64,000 nt of DNA from contig NZ_JEMG01000001.1 of the NCBI RefSeq assembly GCF_000600295.1, forward strand, positions 1,865,165 through 1,929,164. The letters run 5' to 3'. The DNA comes from Hylemonella gracilis str. Niagara R (lineage in GTDB: Bacteria; Pseudomonadota; Gammaproteobacteria; Burkholderiales; Burkholderiaceae_C). A program made the translations under genes and the position numbers. Each line of letters starts with the position of its first letter. Positions within the stretch are counted from its first letter, which is position 1. Positions 18,515-27,584 of the stretch are shown piece by piece. The notes under the pieces are model-generated. The model saw only the letters and a list, made by a program, of their open reading frames with translations. It had not been told where the DNA came from and made no database searches.

Positions 18515-18702
18515 GATGTGTTGTCCAGTGATGGAGAAATAGACTGGCCGCTCCCGAAGTCTTCCGGCGGCGTTCTGCAAAGCCCTTGATTTTAGCGTTT
18601 TTTGCCTTTGGGATGGCCGGGGGTGGCCGGACCGCTCGCTCTGAGCCTACCGCTGGGTGAGGCAGGTGAGTGCTGAGGCCGATGCCCAAGCCATGGGCGG
18701 AA

Positions 18703-19827
18703 TCATGTCGCCTCAGCCATCGCCTGCAATTGCGTGCAGAGATCGGTTTGCGCGAGCAGGCGCGCGCGCGCGCCCTGCGTCGCTTCGGCCCAGCTCGACC
18801 CGGCCAACGCTGGCAATGCCCCCGCGTGCAATCCGTTCCAGACCGCGTGGAAGGCGCGCAGCCCAGCGTGGTCGCCGGCTTGCGGGAGCATCCAGTCCAG
18901 GAACGCCTGCAATTTGACATGGTGCGCGCCGTCGTGCTGCGGGTAGATCTGCCAGACGAAGGGGATGGACTGCAAGCTTCCCGTCGGTCCTGGCCGCGCC
19001 GCCCAAAGAGCCCGGACCAGGGAATCCTCGCCGCGCACGAAGTTCAGGTCACAGGCCCAGAGCAGATGGTCGTAGTCGTCCTGGCTCAGGCGGGGCAGGT
19101 AGTGGATGCGCAGCCGTGATGGGTCGTCGGCCCCATTGGGGTTCTGTGCCCCCAGCGTGGTCTGGACCGCCGCCGCCGCGCGGCCTGCGGTGACGAGCAG
19201 GTGCGTGGTGCGGGGTTGTCCTTCTTGTCCTTCGCGCGCGTCCGGTCGCGCGAGTTGCGCCAGCAGGGAGGACAGGGCGTCGGGCTCGTAGCAGAACAGT
19301 GAGATGACCTGACTGCCATCCTCCGGCCAGATGCCCTGTGCCGCGAGCCATGCCTCGCGCTTGAACCCGACTTGGCGTTGCTGCAAGTCGGGCTCGCGCA
19401 GCAGGCCGCCGGTGGCCGGTGTGAAGCCGGGGTAGAAGAAGCGCTTGCGCCAGCCGGTCAGGGGGCCGCTGAGCACCGGCGAGGGCAGGCCATGCATGCG
19501 CTCCACATAAGGTTCCGCGCTCAGGTATTCGAGGTTGATCCAGGCTGTGTCCGCCGTGGCCACTGCCTGGATCCAGTCCGGCGCGATGTCGCAGCCAAAG
19601 GCTTCGATCAGGACGTCGCCGGGCGGCAGCCCCGCCGGTGCCTGGCCTGACCAGGGGTGGACTTCCACGCTCTCGATCTGGCCGGGCGCCATCCAGGCCA
19701 GGGCCGAGGCGTCATCCACCCACAGCCGCGCCTCTTGTCCGCGTGCGGCGATCTGGCGTGCCAAGCGCCAGCACACGCCGATGTCGCCGTGGTTGTCGAT
19801 GACCTTGCAGAAAATGTCCCAACGCAT
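18703..19827 (-). CDS. earP: EF-P arginine rhamnosyltransferase EarP
   Basis: EarP transfers rhamnose from dTDP-rhamnose to Arg32 of EF-P. The start at 19827 gives MRWDIFCKVIDNHGDIGVCW, matching the family N-terminus with the catalytic-region Asp pair (residues 11 and 15 here). The C-terminal nucleotide-sugar site is visible in LNFVRGEDSLVRALWA, which includes the conserved Glu. Length (374) fits this GT-B-fold family. It lies between soxZ (26 bp upstream) and efp, so it may be read from the soxYZ side as well as from its own promoter. Confidence 0.95.
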   Translation of the reverse strand: MRWDIFCKVIDNHGDIGVCWRLARQIAARGQEARLWVDDASALAWMAPGQIESVEVHPWSGQAPAGLPPGDVLIEAFGCDIAPDWIQAVATADTAWINLEYLSAEPYVERMHGLPSPVLSGPLTGWRKRFFYPGFTPATGGLLREPDLQQRQVGFKREAWLAAQGIWPEDGSQVISLFCYEPDALSSLLAQLARPDAREGQEGQPRTTHLLVTAGRAAAAVQTTLGAQNPNGADDPSRLRIHYLPRLSQDDYDHLLWACDLNFVRGEDSLVRALWAARPGPTGSLQSIPFVWQIYPQHDGAHHVKLQAFLDWMLPQAGDHAGLRAFHAVWNGLHAGALPALAGSSWAEATQGARARLLAQTDLCTQLQAMAEAT

Positions 19828-19853
19828 GGGCCGTGCCTCGATGGCGTGAGGGA

Positions 19854-20195
19854 TCAGACGATCCGCGTTTCGTCGCTGCGACGCACGCCCAGGTTGTCCA
19901 CCCACTGCAGCACGACTTTCTCGCCCGGCGCACCGCCCTTGAACTTGAAGAAGAGGATGGGGTTCTGCGCGATTGCCGTGCTCCATTGCGCCTGTAGCAC
20001 GAGGCGTGGCGCGCCCGCGCCAAGGTGGTGGGCTTGCACCTCGGTGATGTAGTGGGCGGGGATGGTCCGCCCCGCCGGGTCTTGGCGTTGGCCGGTTTCC
20101 ATGATGTGCTTTACCAGCACCCGTACCTCGGTCACGCCGTTGGCGTGGTTGGCGCGCAGGCGCATGGGCTCGGGCGAGGGCAGATCGGTGTTCAT
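19854..20195 (-). CDS. soxZ: Thiosulfate-oxidation carrier complex protein SoxZ
   Basis: A 113-residue Ig-like protein that pairs with SoxY to carry sulfur intermediates on the SoxY cysteine. Family features are MRLRANHANGVTEVRVLVKH, ETGQRQDPAGRTIPAHYI and the C-terminal strand pattern VVLQWVDNLGVRRSDE. Start 20195 lies three bases past the soxY stop, so the two are co-translated. No export signal is expected, because SoxZ is carried across the membrane with Tat-exported SoxY. Confidence 0.94.
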   Translation of the reverse strand: MNTDLPSPEPMRLRANHANGVTEVRVLVKHIMETGQRQDPAGRTIPAHYITEVQAHHLGAGAPRLVLQAQWSTAIAQNPILFFKFKGGAPGEKVVLQWVDNLGVRRSDETRIV

Positions 20196-20198
20196 GCT

Positions 20199-20750
20199 TC
20201 AGCTCCCGCAGCCGCCCAGGGTGACGCGTGTTTCCTTCACCGTCGTGTAGTTACGCAGGTCTTGGCCCTGGGAAGCTTGCACCACGACCCGCAGACGACT
20301 GCTCTGTGCCATCTTCACCCGGGTCTGGAAGCCGGGTTCGGTGCCTTCGGGAAAATAAAAGCTGGCGGCCAGGGGGTGCGGGTTCTTCTCGATCAGCAGC
20401 ATGATCTGCCGCGTGCCGGGGATCAGGCTGATCACGCTCACCGGCACCATGGCGCCGTTCTCGGCCAGTTCGGGCACTTGCAACTGGATCTGCTGTTCAC
20501 CGACCTCGGTCATCGGCGCGTTGCCGATCAACTGTCGCAGCGCATCGCCGGGCGTCTCGGCCTCAAAGGCAGGGGAGCGGTTTGCCACGGGCCGCGCGCT
20601 CGTTTGTGCCCAGGCTGCCGATGTGCCGCTGCACAGGCCCAGCGCCGCAAGCGTCCGCAGGGCACCACTGCCCCAGGTGCCCACGGCGAACCCGGCAGCC
20701 CCCAAAGTTTTGAACAAGGCGCGGCGTTCGTTCATCATGAAAGATTGCAT
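20199..20750 (-). CDS. soxY: Thiosulfate-oxidation carrier protein SoxY
   Basis: SoxY holds the sulfur substrate on a Cys at the tip of a flexible C-terminal arm. Here the arm ends VTLGGCGS, so the usual GGCGG is GGCGS and the Cys is the third residue from the end. A Tat-type signal (NERRALFKTLGAAGFAVG) precedes an Ala-rich cleavage region. The start at 20750 is supported by GGGAGGT 11 bases upstream on the minus strand; Met codons at 20738 and 20735 are alternatives. No soxAXBCD genes are in the window, so SoxYZ would act with proteins encoded elsewhere. Confidence 0.9.
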   Translation of the reverse strand: MQSFMMNERRALFKTLGAAGFAVGTWGSGALRTLAALGLCSGTSAAWAQTSARPVANRSPAFEAETPGDALRQLIGNAPMTEVGEQQIQLQVPELAENGAMVPVSVISLIPGTRQIMLLIEKNPHPLAASFYFPEGTEPGFQTRVKMAQSSRLRVVVQASQGQDLRNYTTVKETRVTLGGCGS

Positions 20751-20767
20751 CGGGCGGGCGACCTCCC

Positions 20768-20806
20768 AAAAAGAAACGCCAGCATGAAGTCCCTCCATGC
20801 TGGCGT
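20768..20806 (-). terminator. Intrinsic terminator after tRNA-His
   Basis: An 11-bp perfect stem ACGCCAGCATG / CATGCTGGCGT (20776-20786, 20796-20806) with a nine-base loop. On the minus strand it is followed by TTCTTTTTGGG. It ends the ppiD/tRNA-His transcript just before soxY. Confidence 0.85.
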
Positions 20807-20817
20807 GTTGGTCTGTT

Positions 20818-20894
20818 TGGGGTGGCTGATGGGACTCGAACCCACGACGACCAGAATCACAATCTGGGACTCTACCAACTGAGCTACAGCCACC
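20818..20894 (-). tRNA. tRNA-His (anticodon GTG)
   Basis: The cloverleaf reads GTGGCTGTAGCTCAGTTGGT on the minus strand with anticodon loop TTGTGAT and T-arm GGGTTCGAGTCCC. The extra 5' G (position -1) opposite C73, diagnostic for tRNA-His, is encoded at 20894, and CCA is encoded at 20818-20820. Confidence 0.97.
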
Positions 20895-20921
20895 GCAAGG
20901 GCGAGATTATAGCCCCAAGCT

Positions 20922-22865
20922 TCAGACTTTCGGCGCGCTGGCCGGCAGATCGATGCGTGTTTTCAGGCGCTCGCGCAGCAACTGGTAATAGGCCTCGTTC
21001 TCGGCCTGGGTCCAGCGCTGCAAGTACTCCAGGCGCTGCTGGTTTTGCTGGGCCGGGTCCCCGACGGGGGCACGTTCTACGCGTCGGTTCACACGGGCCA
21101 GGGCATAGCCCTGTTCCCCCAGGTCCACGCCCACCCAGACCGCACCAGCGCCATTGGCTTGGAGATCGGCGCGCAGCACGGCGTCGAGCAGGGCGCGTGG
21201 AATGTTGCGGGTCTGGTCGCGCGACACCACTTCGGGCGCACCCAACTTGGCTTGGGCGGGCGCAGCCTTCCAGGCCGCCAGCTTGGCCTGGCCGTCCTCG
21301 CGCGCCAGTTGCGCGGCGCGCGTGCTGACCACGCGCTCGCGCACGGCGGCCTGCACTTCGGCCAAGGGCAGGGTGCGGGCAGGCAGGTGTTGCACGACGC
21401 GCGCGGCGGCCAGACGGCTGGGGCTGATCTCCACCGCCTCGGTGTTGCGCTTGGCCTGGATGGCGTCGTCGCTGAACACCGCAGCCAGCAGCCGGGCGTT
21501 GGTCAGCACACCTTGCGCATCGCTCGCGCCTTGCGCTGGGTCCCGGTTGACCGTGGCGGTCTGGATGTTCAGGCGCAGCTGATCGGCCACGGGTTTGAGG
21601 CTGTCCGACTGCTCGTAGACGCCATTGGTGAAGGCCTCGGCGGCTTCGGCGTAACGCGCCTGGGCCTGCTGGTTGCGCAGTTCGGTTTCCAGGCTGGGGC
21701 GCAACTCGGCGTAAGTCTTGGCCTGGGGTTTCCTGATGCCGGTCACGGTGATGAGGTGGTAACCGAAGTCGGTTTCCACCACGTCGCTCAGCTCGCCTTG
21801 TTTGAGCGCGAACACGGCTTGCTCGAATGGTGGGGTCATGGCTTGACGACCAAAGAAGCCCAGGTCACCACCATTCGAGGCCGAGCCTGGGTCTTGCGAA
21901 TGTTTGCGAGCCAGATCGGCGAAAAGCTTGGCCTGAGCGTTGGCCGGCGCTTTGCGCAGCTCGTCCAGCAGGGCCTGCGCCTGCGCACGCGCCTTCTGGC
22001 GCTCGGCGGCGGGGGCGTCCTTGGCAGCAGTGATCAGGATGTGGCTGGCACGCCGTTCCTCGGGGCCGCTGAGGCGGTCGACGTTCTGTTCATAGTAGCT
22101 GCGCAGGTCCTGCTCGTTCACGCGGATTTCCTGGCGCAAGGTGTCGATGTCCAGCACGATGTACTCGATGCGGGCCTGTTCGGGTGCCTGAAACAGGCCC
22201 TGGTTGGCTTGCCAGTAGGCTTGCAGATCGGCTTCGCTCACTTGCACGCGGGCAGCATAGTCGGCGGGCGTGAAGCGCGCCAACTGCACCTCGCGACGTT
22301 CCAGCCAAGCATTCAGGGCCAAATCGGCGGCTGTCTTGGCCTGCACGGCCGTGCCGCTCACGCTGGATTGGATTTGATTGAGGATGAGGTCCGAGCGCAG
22401 CTGTGCCTCGAAGGCGGCAGGGGTCAGGTTCTGGCGGGCCAACAGCTCGCGGTAGGTGTCCACGTCCATGGTGTTATCGGCGCGGCGCAGCTGGGCAATG
22501 GCGGGGATGGTCTGCAGTTCCTGGAAGAGGCGGGCGTCGCTCACGCCCAGGCGCGCCTCCTGGGCTGCCTGCTGCAGCACGCGCTCGCGCACCAGGCGCT
22601 CCAGCACACCCCGCCGGACCGCATCGGAATCGAGCAGTCGTGCATCGAGATTGGGCATCATCTGGCGCAGCCGGTCGGCTTCCGATCGGTGCGCGGCATC
22701 CCATTCGCCTTGGGTGATTTCAAGCTTGCCCACGCGGGCCACCACGCGGTCATTCTGAGTCATGCGGGTGTAGCCGTCGATGCCCACCAGCACGAAGGAC
22801 GGGACAATGAGCAGGATCAGCACCGCCATCAGGATCTTGTTGTGCTTGCGCAGGTTCTCAAACAT
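20922..22865 (-). CDS. ppiD: Periplasmic folding chaperone / peptidyl-prolyl isomerase PpiD
   Basis: A 647-residue inner-membrane-anchored chaperone for proteins leaving the Sec translocon. ATG 22865 starts MFENLRKHNKILMAVLILLI, the family's single-span anchor. A SurA-type N-terminal chaperone domain follows, then a parvulin domain (RRASHILITAAKDAP ... GGDLGFFGRQAMTPPFEQA ... VVETDFGYHLITVTG), then a C-terminal region. It lies between tRNA-Val and tRNA-His on the same strand. Confidence 0.94.
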   Translation of the reverse strand: MFENLRKHNKILMAVLILLIVPSFVLVGIDGYTRMTQNDRVVARVGKLEITQGEWDAAHRSEADRLRQMMPNLDARLLDSDAVRRGVLERLVRERVLQQAAQEARLGVSDARLFQELQTIPAIAQLRRADNTMDVDTYRELLARQNLTPAAFEAQLRSDLILNQIQSSVSGTAVQAKTAADLALNAWLERREVQLARFTPADYAARVQVSEADLQAYWQANQGLFQAPEQARIEYIVLDIDTLRQEIRVNEQDLRSYYEQNVDRLSGPEERRASHILITAAKDAPAAERQKARAQAQALLDELRKAPANAQAKLFADLARKHSQDPGSASNGGDLGFFGRQAMTPPFEQAVFALKQGELSDVVETDFGYHLITVTGIRKPQAKTYAELRPSLETELRNQQAQARYAEAAEAFTNGVYEQSDSLKPVADQLRLNIQTATVNRDPAQGASDAQGVLTNARLLAAVFSDDAIQAKRNTEAVEISPSRLAAARVVQHLPARTLPLAEVQAAVRERVVSTRAAQLAREDGQAKLAAWKAAPAQAKLGAPEVVSRDQTRNIPRALLDAVLRADLQANGAGAVWVGVDLGEQGYALARVNRRVERAPVGDPAQQNQQRLEYLQRWTQAENEAYYQLLRERLKTRIDLPASAPKV

Positions 22866-22915
22866 GGGCACGGGTCTCCGGCTGGGGAAAGGAAAAAACC
22901 AAAATCGTTGACAAG

Positions 22916-22942
22916 AAAAAAGGCGAACGCAATGTTCGCCTT
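22916..22942 (-). terminator. Intrinsic terminator after tRNA-Val
   Basis: Stem AAGGCGAAC / GTTCGCCTT (22920-22928, 22934-22942) with a five-base loop, followed on the minus strand by a T run. It separates the hupB/tRNA-Val unit from ppiD. Confidence 0.82.
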
Positions 22943-22950
22943 CGCTTGGG

Positions 22951-23026
22951 TGGTGGGTGCTGACGGTCTCGAACCGCCGACCTACGCCTTGTAAGGGCGC
23001 CGCTCTACCAACTGAGCTAAGCACCC
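22951..23026 (-). tRNA. tRNA-Val (anticodon TAC)
   Basis: Minus-strand GGGTGCTTAGCTCAGTTGGT with anticodon loop CTTACAA, T-arm GGCGGTTCGAGACCGTC and encoded CCA at 22951-22953. It lies 45 bp downstream of hupB and is probably processed from a common transcript. Confidence 0.97.
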
Positions 23027-23071
23027 CACCGGGTTGAAACCCTCAGGTGGGTCCCAACGCTCGATCCATGT

Positions 23072-23344
23072 TCAGTTCAAGGCGTCCTTCAACGCCTTGC
23101 CCGGACGGAACTTCGGGAGCTTGGCGGCCTTGATTTTAATCGTGTCGCCGGTGCGCGGGTTGCGGCCCGTGCGGGCGGCGCGCTTGGTCACGGCGAAGGT
23201 GCCGAAACCGACCAGAGACACCGAACCGCCTTTTTTCAGCGTGGTCTTCACGGCGCCGATCACGGACTCCAGTGCCCGCGTGGCCGCCGCCTTGGAAATG
23301 TCTGCGTTCTTGGCGATGTGCTCGATCAGTTCGGTTTTGTTCAC
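23072..23344 (-). CDS. hupB: DNA-binding protein HU
   Basis: A 90-residue nucleoid protein: [20 protein letters not shown] at the N-terminus and the DNA-binding arm signature [22 protein letters not shown] bends DNA non-specifically as a dimer. The context hupB, tRNA-Val, ppiD is usual in Burkholderiales. Confidence 0.97.
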   Translation of the reverse strand: MNKTELIEHIAKNADISKAAATRALESVIGAVKTTLKKGGSVSLVGFGTFAVTKRAARTGRNPRTGDTIKIKAAKLPKFRPGKALKDALN

Positions 23345-23643
23345 AAAAATCCCCTTGTACGTGGAACTAGGTTAATCGGTCTGCCCCTGCTGCATCCTGT
23401 GCGCACCGGACCGGTGACCGGTGGGACTGCAGGGCAATCTGCAATTGGGCACCCGCTTGAATTTGGGTGCGGCAATTAGAGCGATGGTCTTGGGCCGTGT
23501 CAATCAAGGCTTGCAGCCACTTTGGCGGCGTGGGACGCGAATTCTAGACGCATTTCCCGTGCCAGCCTTCATGGCGCGCGCGCATGCGGTATTTCATGCG
23601 TGACGAATCGTTTCCCTGGTGCGGGCGCTGGCCGGGCTGCGGC
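23345..23643. other. Intergenic stretch upstream of hupB
   Basis: About 300 bp between hupB and pgsA, both on the minus strand. It must contain the hupB promoter and the end of the uvrC-pgsA transcript. An ACCGGTGACCGGTGGG-type repeat lies at about 23410-23424. No gene, tRNA or clear terminator was seen. Confidence 0.5.
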
Positions 23644-24207
23644 TCATACCTTGGCCCGGATCTCGGGCAAGGCCTTGCGCAGGTAGTACACCATGGACCA
23701 GACGGTGAGCACCGCCGCGATCCAGATCAGCACCGTGCCCCAGACATGGGTGTCAAGCAGGCCGAACACCACGCCGTCGTAGAGCAGGAAAGGGATGGCT
23801 ACCATCTGCGCCATGGTCTTGAGCTTGCCCAGCATGTGCACCGCCACACTGCGCGAAGCACCGATTTGCGCCATCCACTCGCGCAGGGCGGAGATGGCGA
23901 TCTCGCGTCCGATGATGATGAGCGCGACGAACACGTCGGCCCGGCCCATGTGCACCAGCACCAGCAGGCTGGCGCAGACTAGGAACTTGTCGGCCACGGG
24001 GTCCAAGAAGGCACCAAAGGCCGAAACCTGGTTCAGCTTGCGCGCCAGGTAACCGTCCAGCCAGTCCGTCAGCGCGAACAACACGAACATGGCCGTCGCT
24101 ATGAGGTTGCGCATCTGGGGGTCCAGCGGCAGGTAGAAGACGCCGACGATGAGAGGGATCGCGACGATGCGCGCCCAGGTCATCAAGGTGGGGATGGTGA
24201 AGAACAT
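23644..24207 (-). CDS. pgsA: CDP-diacylglycerol--glycerol-3-phosphate 3-phosphatidyltransferase
   Basis: First step of phosphatidylglycerol synthesis in the inner membrane. The 187-residue protein has the CDP-alcohol phosphotransferase motif D-x2-D-G-x2-A-R-x8-G-x3-D-x3-D, seen as DWLDGYLARKLNQ followed by GAFLDPVADK. Several membrane helices are evident. It lies 88 bp downstream of uvrC on the same strand, a conserved pairing in proteobacteria. Confidence 0.95.
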   Translation of the reverse strand: MFFTIPTLMTWARIVAIPLIVGVFYLPLDPQMRNLIATAMFVLFALTDWLDGYLARKLNQVSAFGAFLDPVADKFLVCASLLVLVHMGRADVFVALIIIGREIAISALREWMAQIGASRSVAVHMLGKLKTMAQMVAIPFLLYDGVVFGLLDTHVWGTVLIWIAAVLTVWSMVYYLRKALPEIRAKV

Positions 24208-24295
24208 GGGCTGGATTGTGGCATGCCCCAGGTGTGAAATTGTTCACGTTGGGGCATGTCGCGTGGCGGCCGCCCGCATCCTGGTCCGTGCTGCC

Positions 24296-26287
24296 CTAGT
24301 GCAGCGCGCGGTAGATGGTTTCGGCCAATTCGTGCGAGACGCCCTCGACCGCCGCCAGGTCTTCCACGCTGGCGGACTCGACACCGCGGGCCCCGCCGAA
24401 GCGCTGCAGCAACCGCGCGCGGCGCTTCGGGCCGATGCCAGGGATGTCCTCAAGCCGGCTGCCGCCCGTGCGCACCTTGGCCCGTGCCGCGCGCATGCCG
24501 GTGATGGCGAAGCGGTGGGCCTCGTCGCGGATCTGCGCGACCAGCATCAGCGCCGCCGAATCCTTGCCCAGATACACCTTGTCGCGGCCATCGGCGAACA
24601 CCAGCTCCTCCAGGCCGACCTTGCGGCCTTCGCCTTTTTCCACGCCCACGATGAGGGAGAGGTCCAGGCCGAGTTGCTCGAAGACTTCGCGCGCCATCGC
24701 CACCTGGCCCTTGCCGCCGTCGACCAGCACCAGGTCGGGCATCACGGCCTGGGCGGGCGTCGCCGTTTCCACCTCGCCTTCGCGTTCCGCCTCGGCCCGG
24801 CGCGCGGCGATGCGTTCGTAGCGGCGCGTCAGCACCTGCCGCATGGCGGCGTAGTCGTCGCCCGGCGTGATGCTCTCGATTTTGTAGCGTCGGTATTCAC
24901 TGCTCTGCATCTTGTGGTGATGGAACACCACGCAGGAGGCCTGCGTGGCCTCGCCCGCCGTGTGCGAGATGTCGAAGCACTCGATGCGCAGATCGTCCAG
25001 GCCCGCGGGGTCACTCAGCTGGGGCAGGTCCAGTGCCTCGGCCAGCGCTCGCGTGCGCGCCTGCTGAGAGCCTTCCTCGGCCAGCAGGCGGGCCAATTGC
25101 AGGTCCGCGTTGGTCTGGGCCATGTCCAGCCAGATGCGGCGCTGGGAGCGCGGCTGATGGACGGCGCGCATGCGCAGGCCGGTCTGCTCGGACAGCGCGC
25201 CCATCAGCTCGGCGCCCACCGGCGCGCCGGTGATCAGCGTGGGCACGGGGGGTACCTGCACATAGTGCTGGGCGATGAAGGCTTCGAGCACCTGCGTTTC
25301 GACCGAGGTGCCTGCCGCGGGTGCGGCATCACTGTCCTCCTCGGAAAAATGCAGGGCCGTCGCGTCCTCGACGTGGCTGGGGAAATAGGCCCGGTCACCC
25401 AGGTGCCGGCCGCCGCGCACCATGGCCAGGTTCACGCAAGCGCGACCGCCCTGGATCCTGACGGCGAGGATGTCCACGTCGCGGTCGTCCGTGCTTTCCA
25501 CCGCCTGCTGGTGCAGCACGCTGGACAGCGCCGAGATCTGGTCGCGCAGCTCCGCAGCCTGCTCGAATTCAAGCCGTTCCGAATGGCCCAGCATGCGCGC
25601 TTCGAGCTGCTGGAGGACCTGTTGGGTTTCGCCGTCGAGAAAGGCCTGGGCGTGCGCCACATCCTGCGCGTAAGCCTCGGTGCTGACCAGTCCCACGCAA
25701 GGGCCGGAGCAACGCTTGATCTGGTACAGCAGGCAGGGGCGGGTGCGGTTGCTGAACACCGTGTCTTCGCAGGTGCGCAAGCGGAAGACCTTCTGCAGCA
25801 GCACGATGGCTTCCTTGACTGCCCAGGCGCTGGGATAGGGCCCATAGTAGTGGTGCTTTTTCTCGACCGCGCCCCGGTAGTAGGCCATGCGAGGCCAGGC
25901 ACTGGCTTCGGTCGGGACGGCCTTGGCCGAGGCCGCCGTCATCTTGAGGTAGGGGTAGCTCTTGTCGTCGCGGAACAGGATGTTGTAGCGCGGCTGCTGG
26001 GTCTTGATGAGGTTGTTTTCCAGCAGCAGGGCTTCCGCCTCGGAGCGTACGACCGTCGTCTCCATGCGCGCGATCTTGCCGACCATGTGGCCGATGCGCG
26101 TGCCATCGTGGCGCTTCTGGAAGTAGCTGGAGACGCGCTTCTTCAGGTTGCGGGCCTTGCCCACATAGAGCAGGCCACCCGTGGCGTCGAAGTAGCGGTA
26201 CACGCCCGGCAGCGGGGGCAGGGCGGCGACCTGGTTCAGCAGTTCCTCGGAGTGGACGGCAGGCGTGTCATCGGTGTCGGCGGACAT
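24296..26287 (-). CDS. uvrC: Excinuclease ABC subunit C
   Basis: A 663-residue nuclease making both incisions in nucleotide excision repair. Domains in order: GIY-YIG (GVY at 28-30, [11 protein letters not shown] at 41-51), a Cys-rich segment ([13 protein letters not shown]), a UVR motif region that binds UvrB (about residues 220-255), an RNase-H-like endonuclease domain with Asp residues near [10 protein letters not shown], and tandem helix-hairpin-helix ([19 protein letters not shown]). Confidence 0.97.
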   Translation of the reverse strand: MSADTDDTPAVHSEELLNQVAALPPLPGVYRYFDATGGLLYVGKARNLKKRVSSYFQKRHDGTRIGHMVGKIARMETTVVRSEAEALLLENNLIKTQQPRYNILFRDDKSYPYLKMTAASAKAVPTEASAWPRMAYYRGAVEKKHHYYGPYPSAWAVKEAIVLLQKVFRLRTCEDTVFSNRTRPCLLYQIKRCSGPCVGLVSTEAYAQDVAHAQAFLDGETQQVLQQLEARMLGHSERLEFEQAAELRDQISALSSVLHQQAVESTDDRDVDILAVRIQGGRACVNLAMVRGGRHLGDRAYFPSHVEDATALHFSEEDSDAAPAAGTSVETQVLEAFIAQHYVQVPPVPTLITGAPVGAELMGALSEQTGLRMRAVHQPRSQRRIWLDMAQTNADLQLARLLAEEGSQQARTRALAEALDLPQLSDPAGLDDLRIECFDISHTAGEATQASCVVFHHHKMQSSEYRRYKIESITPGDDYAAMRQVLTRRYERIAARRAEAEREGEVETATPAQAVMPDLVLVDGGKGQVAMAREVFEQLGLDLSLIVGVEKGEGRKVGLEELVFADGRDKVYLGKDSAALMLVAQIRDEAHRFAITGMRAARAKVRTGGSRLEDIPGIGPKRRARLLQRFGGARGVESASVEDLAAVEGVSHELAETIYRALH

Positions 26288-26321
26288 GGGCGTATTGTCG
26301 CTGTCTCGTGGTGCGACGTAA

Positions 26322-26407
26322 GCGGAGAGGGCGGGGCAGGCTGCGCCGCCGATTTCGATTTGCGCAGCAAATCATATGAGGCGGTCAGTCTGCCCCGTCC
26401 TCTCCGC
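26322..26407. repeat. 86-bp palindromic element with 18-bp inverted ends
   Basis: The left arm 26322-26339 and right arm 26390-26407 are inverted copies matching at 17 of 18 positions. The 50-bp interior contains two further inverted repeats (GCTGCGC / GCGCAGC and GATTTGC / GCAAATC). It fills the gap between the divergent-from-nothing start of uvrC (26287) and the stop of the upstream oxidoreductase gene (26424). It could act as a terminator, but size and nested symmetry suggest a REP-like or MITE-like element. Confidence 0.7.
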
Positions 26408-26423
26408 GTCCAACCCAGTAGGG

Positions 26424-27401
26424 TCAGTTCGCCAACACCAGCTTGCCCTTGACCTGGCGCGAGCCCATCAGGGCATAAGCCTGCTTCAGGTCCTTCATGG
26501 GCAGCACGCGGTCAATGACCGGCTTGACCTTGCCCTGCGCGTACCACTGTGCCAGCGCCTGCATCATGGCCGCGTTGGCCTGCGGCTCACGGCGGGCGAA
26601 ATCGCCCCAGAACACGCCGACCAGGGATGCGCCCTTGAGCAAGGGCAGGTTCATGGGCAGGGCGGGGATGGTCGGGCTGGCGGCGAAACCCACCACCAGG
26701 TAACGGCCGCGCCAGGCGATGGAACGGAAGGCCGGCTCGGCGAGGTCGCCCCCCACGGGGTCGTAGATCACGTCCGGTCCCTTGCCTTCGGTGGCAGCCT
26801 TGATCGTCTCGCGCAGGTCCTGCGTGGCGTAGTTGATGCCGATGTCCGCACCGATCTTTTTGCACAGCGCAAGCTTGTCCTCGCTGGATGCCGCCGCGAT
26901 CACGCGCGCGCCCTGGGCCTTGGCGATCTGGATGGCCGCGGTGCCCACGCCGCCTGCCGCGCCCAGCACGAGCACGGTTTCTCCGGCCTTCAACTGGGCA
27001 CGGTCGATCAGGGCGTGGTAGGAGGTGGCGTAGGTCATGATGAAAGCCGCCGCGTCCTCCATCGGGAAACCGGGGGGCAGAGGCAGGCAGCGCTCCGCCG
27101 GTGCCAGGGTGTGGGTCGCGAAACCGCCGGTACCGGTCAGGCAGGCGACGGCCTGGCCGATCTGCAGATGCTGCACGCCCTCGCCCAGCGCCCGCACCAC
27201 GCCCGCGTACTCCGAGCCAGGCACAAAGGGCAGGGGCGGTTTCATCTGGTACTTGTTCTGCACGATCAGCAGATCGGGGAAATTCAGGCTGGCGGCCTTG
27301 AGTTCCAGCAGCACCTGGCCAGGGCCGGGCTGGGGCGTCGCTTGTTCCTTCCATTCCAGCGCGTCGACGCCGCTGGGGTCGCTGCATAGCCAAGCATGCA
27401 T
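26424..27401 (-). CDS. NADPH:quinone oxidoreductase-type medium-chain dehydrogenase
   Basis: A 325-residue zinc-free MDR enzyme. The N-terminal GroES-like domain includes GPGQVLLELKAASLNFPDLL and PFVPGSEYAGVV; the Rossmann domain carries VLVLGAAGGVGTAAIQIAKA and the NADPH-associated segment DVIYDPVGGDLAEPAF. The absence of the structural Cys cluster and the catalytic zinc ligands supports quinone oxidoreductase rather than alcohol dehydrogenase. The start MHAWLCSDPSG at 27401 is the only one at the domain edge. Confidence 0.9.
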   Translation of the reverse strand: MHAWLCSDPSGVDALEWKEQATPQPGPGQVLLELKAASLNFPDLLIVQNKYQMKPPLPFVPGSEYAGVVRALGEGVQHLQIGQAVACLTGTGGFATHTLAPAERCLPLPPGFPMEDAAAFIMTYATSYHALIDRAQLKAGETVLVLGAAGGVGTAAIQIAKAQGARVIAAASSEDKLALCKKIGADIGINYATQDLRETIKAATEGKGPDVIYDPVGGDLAEPAFRSIAWRGRYLVVGFAASPTIPALPMNLPLLKGASLVGVFWGDFARREPQANAAMMQALAQWYAQGKVKPVIDRVLPMKDLKQAYALMGSRQVKGKLVLAN

Positions 27402-27584
27402 GGGTGTCTCCTCTGTGTTTGTATCGTCTCGCGCGGGCCTCGCGAGCAGTGTCGGGAGATCATACGGTTGCGAGCCACCGGGCGGCTGTCCCTGCCGTGA
27501 CGCGCATGATGCGAAACGGTCCTGCTCGGGACAGACGAGGGGCCAACCCAGGCCCCGGCGGCTGGCCCCTACAATTTCGGCAAC

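Noticed and set aside
24149-26452. A 767-codon + strand frame opposite uvrC
   Set aside because: All UvrC domains are intact on the minus strand; the + frame is a codon-bias artefact.
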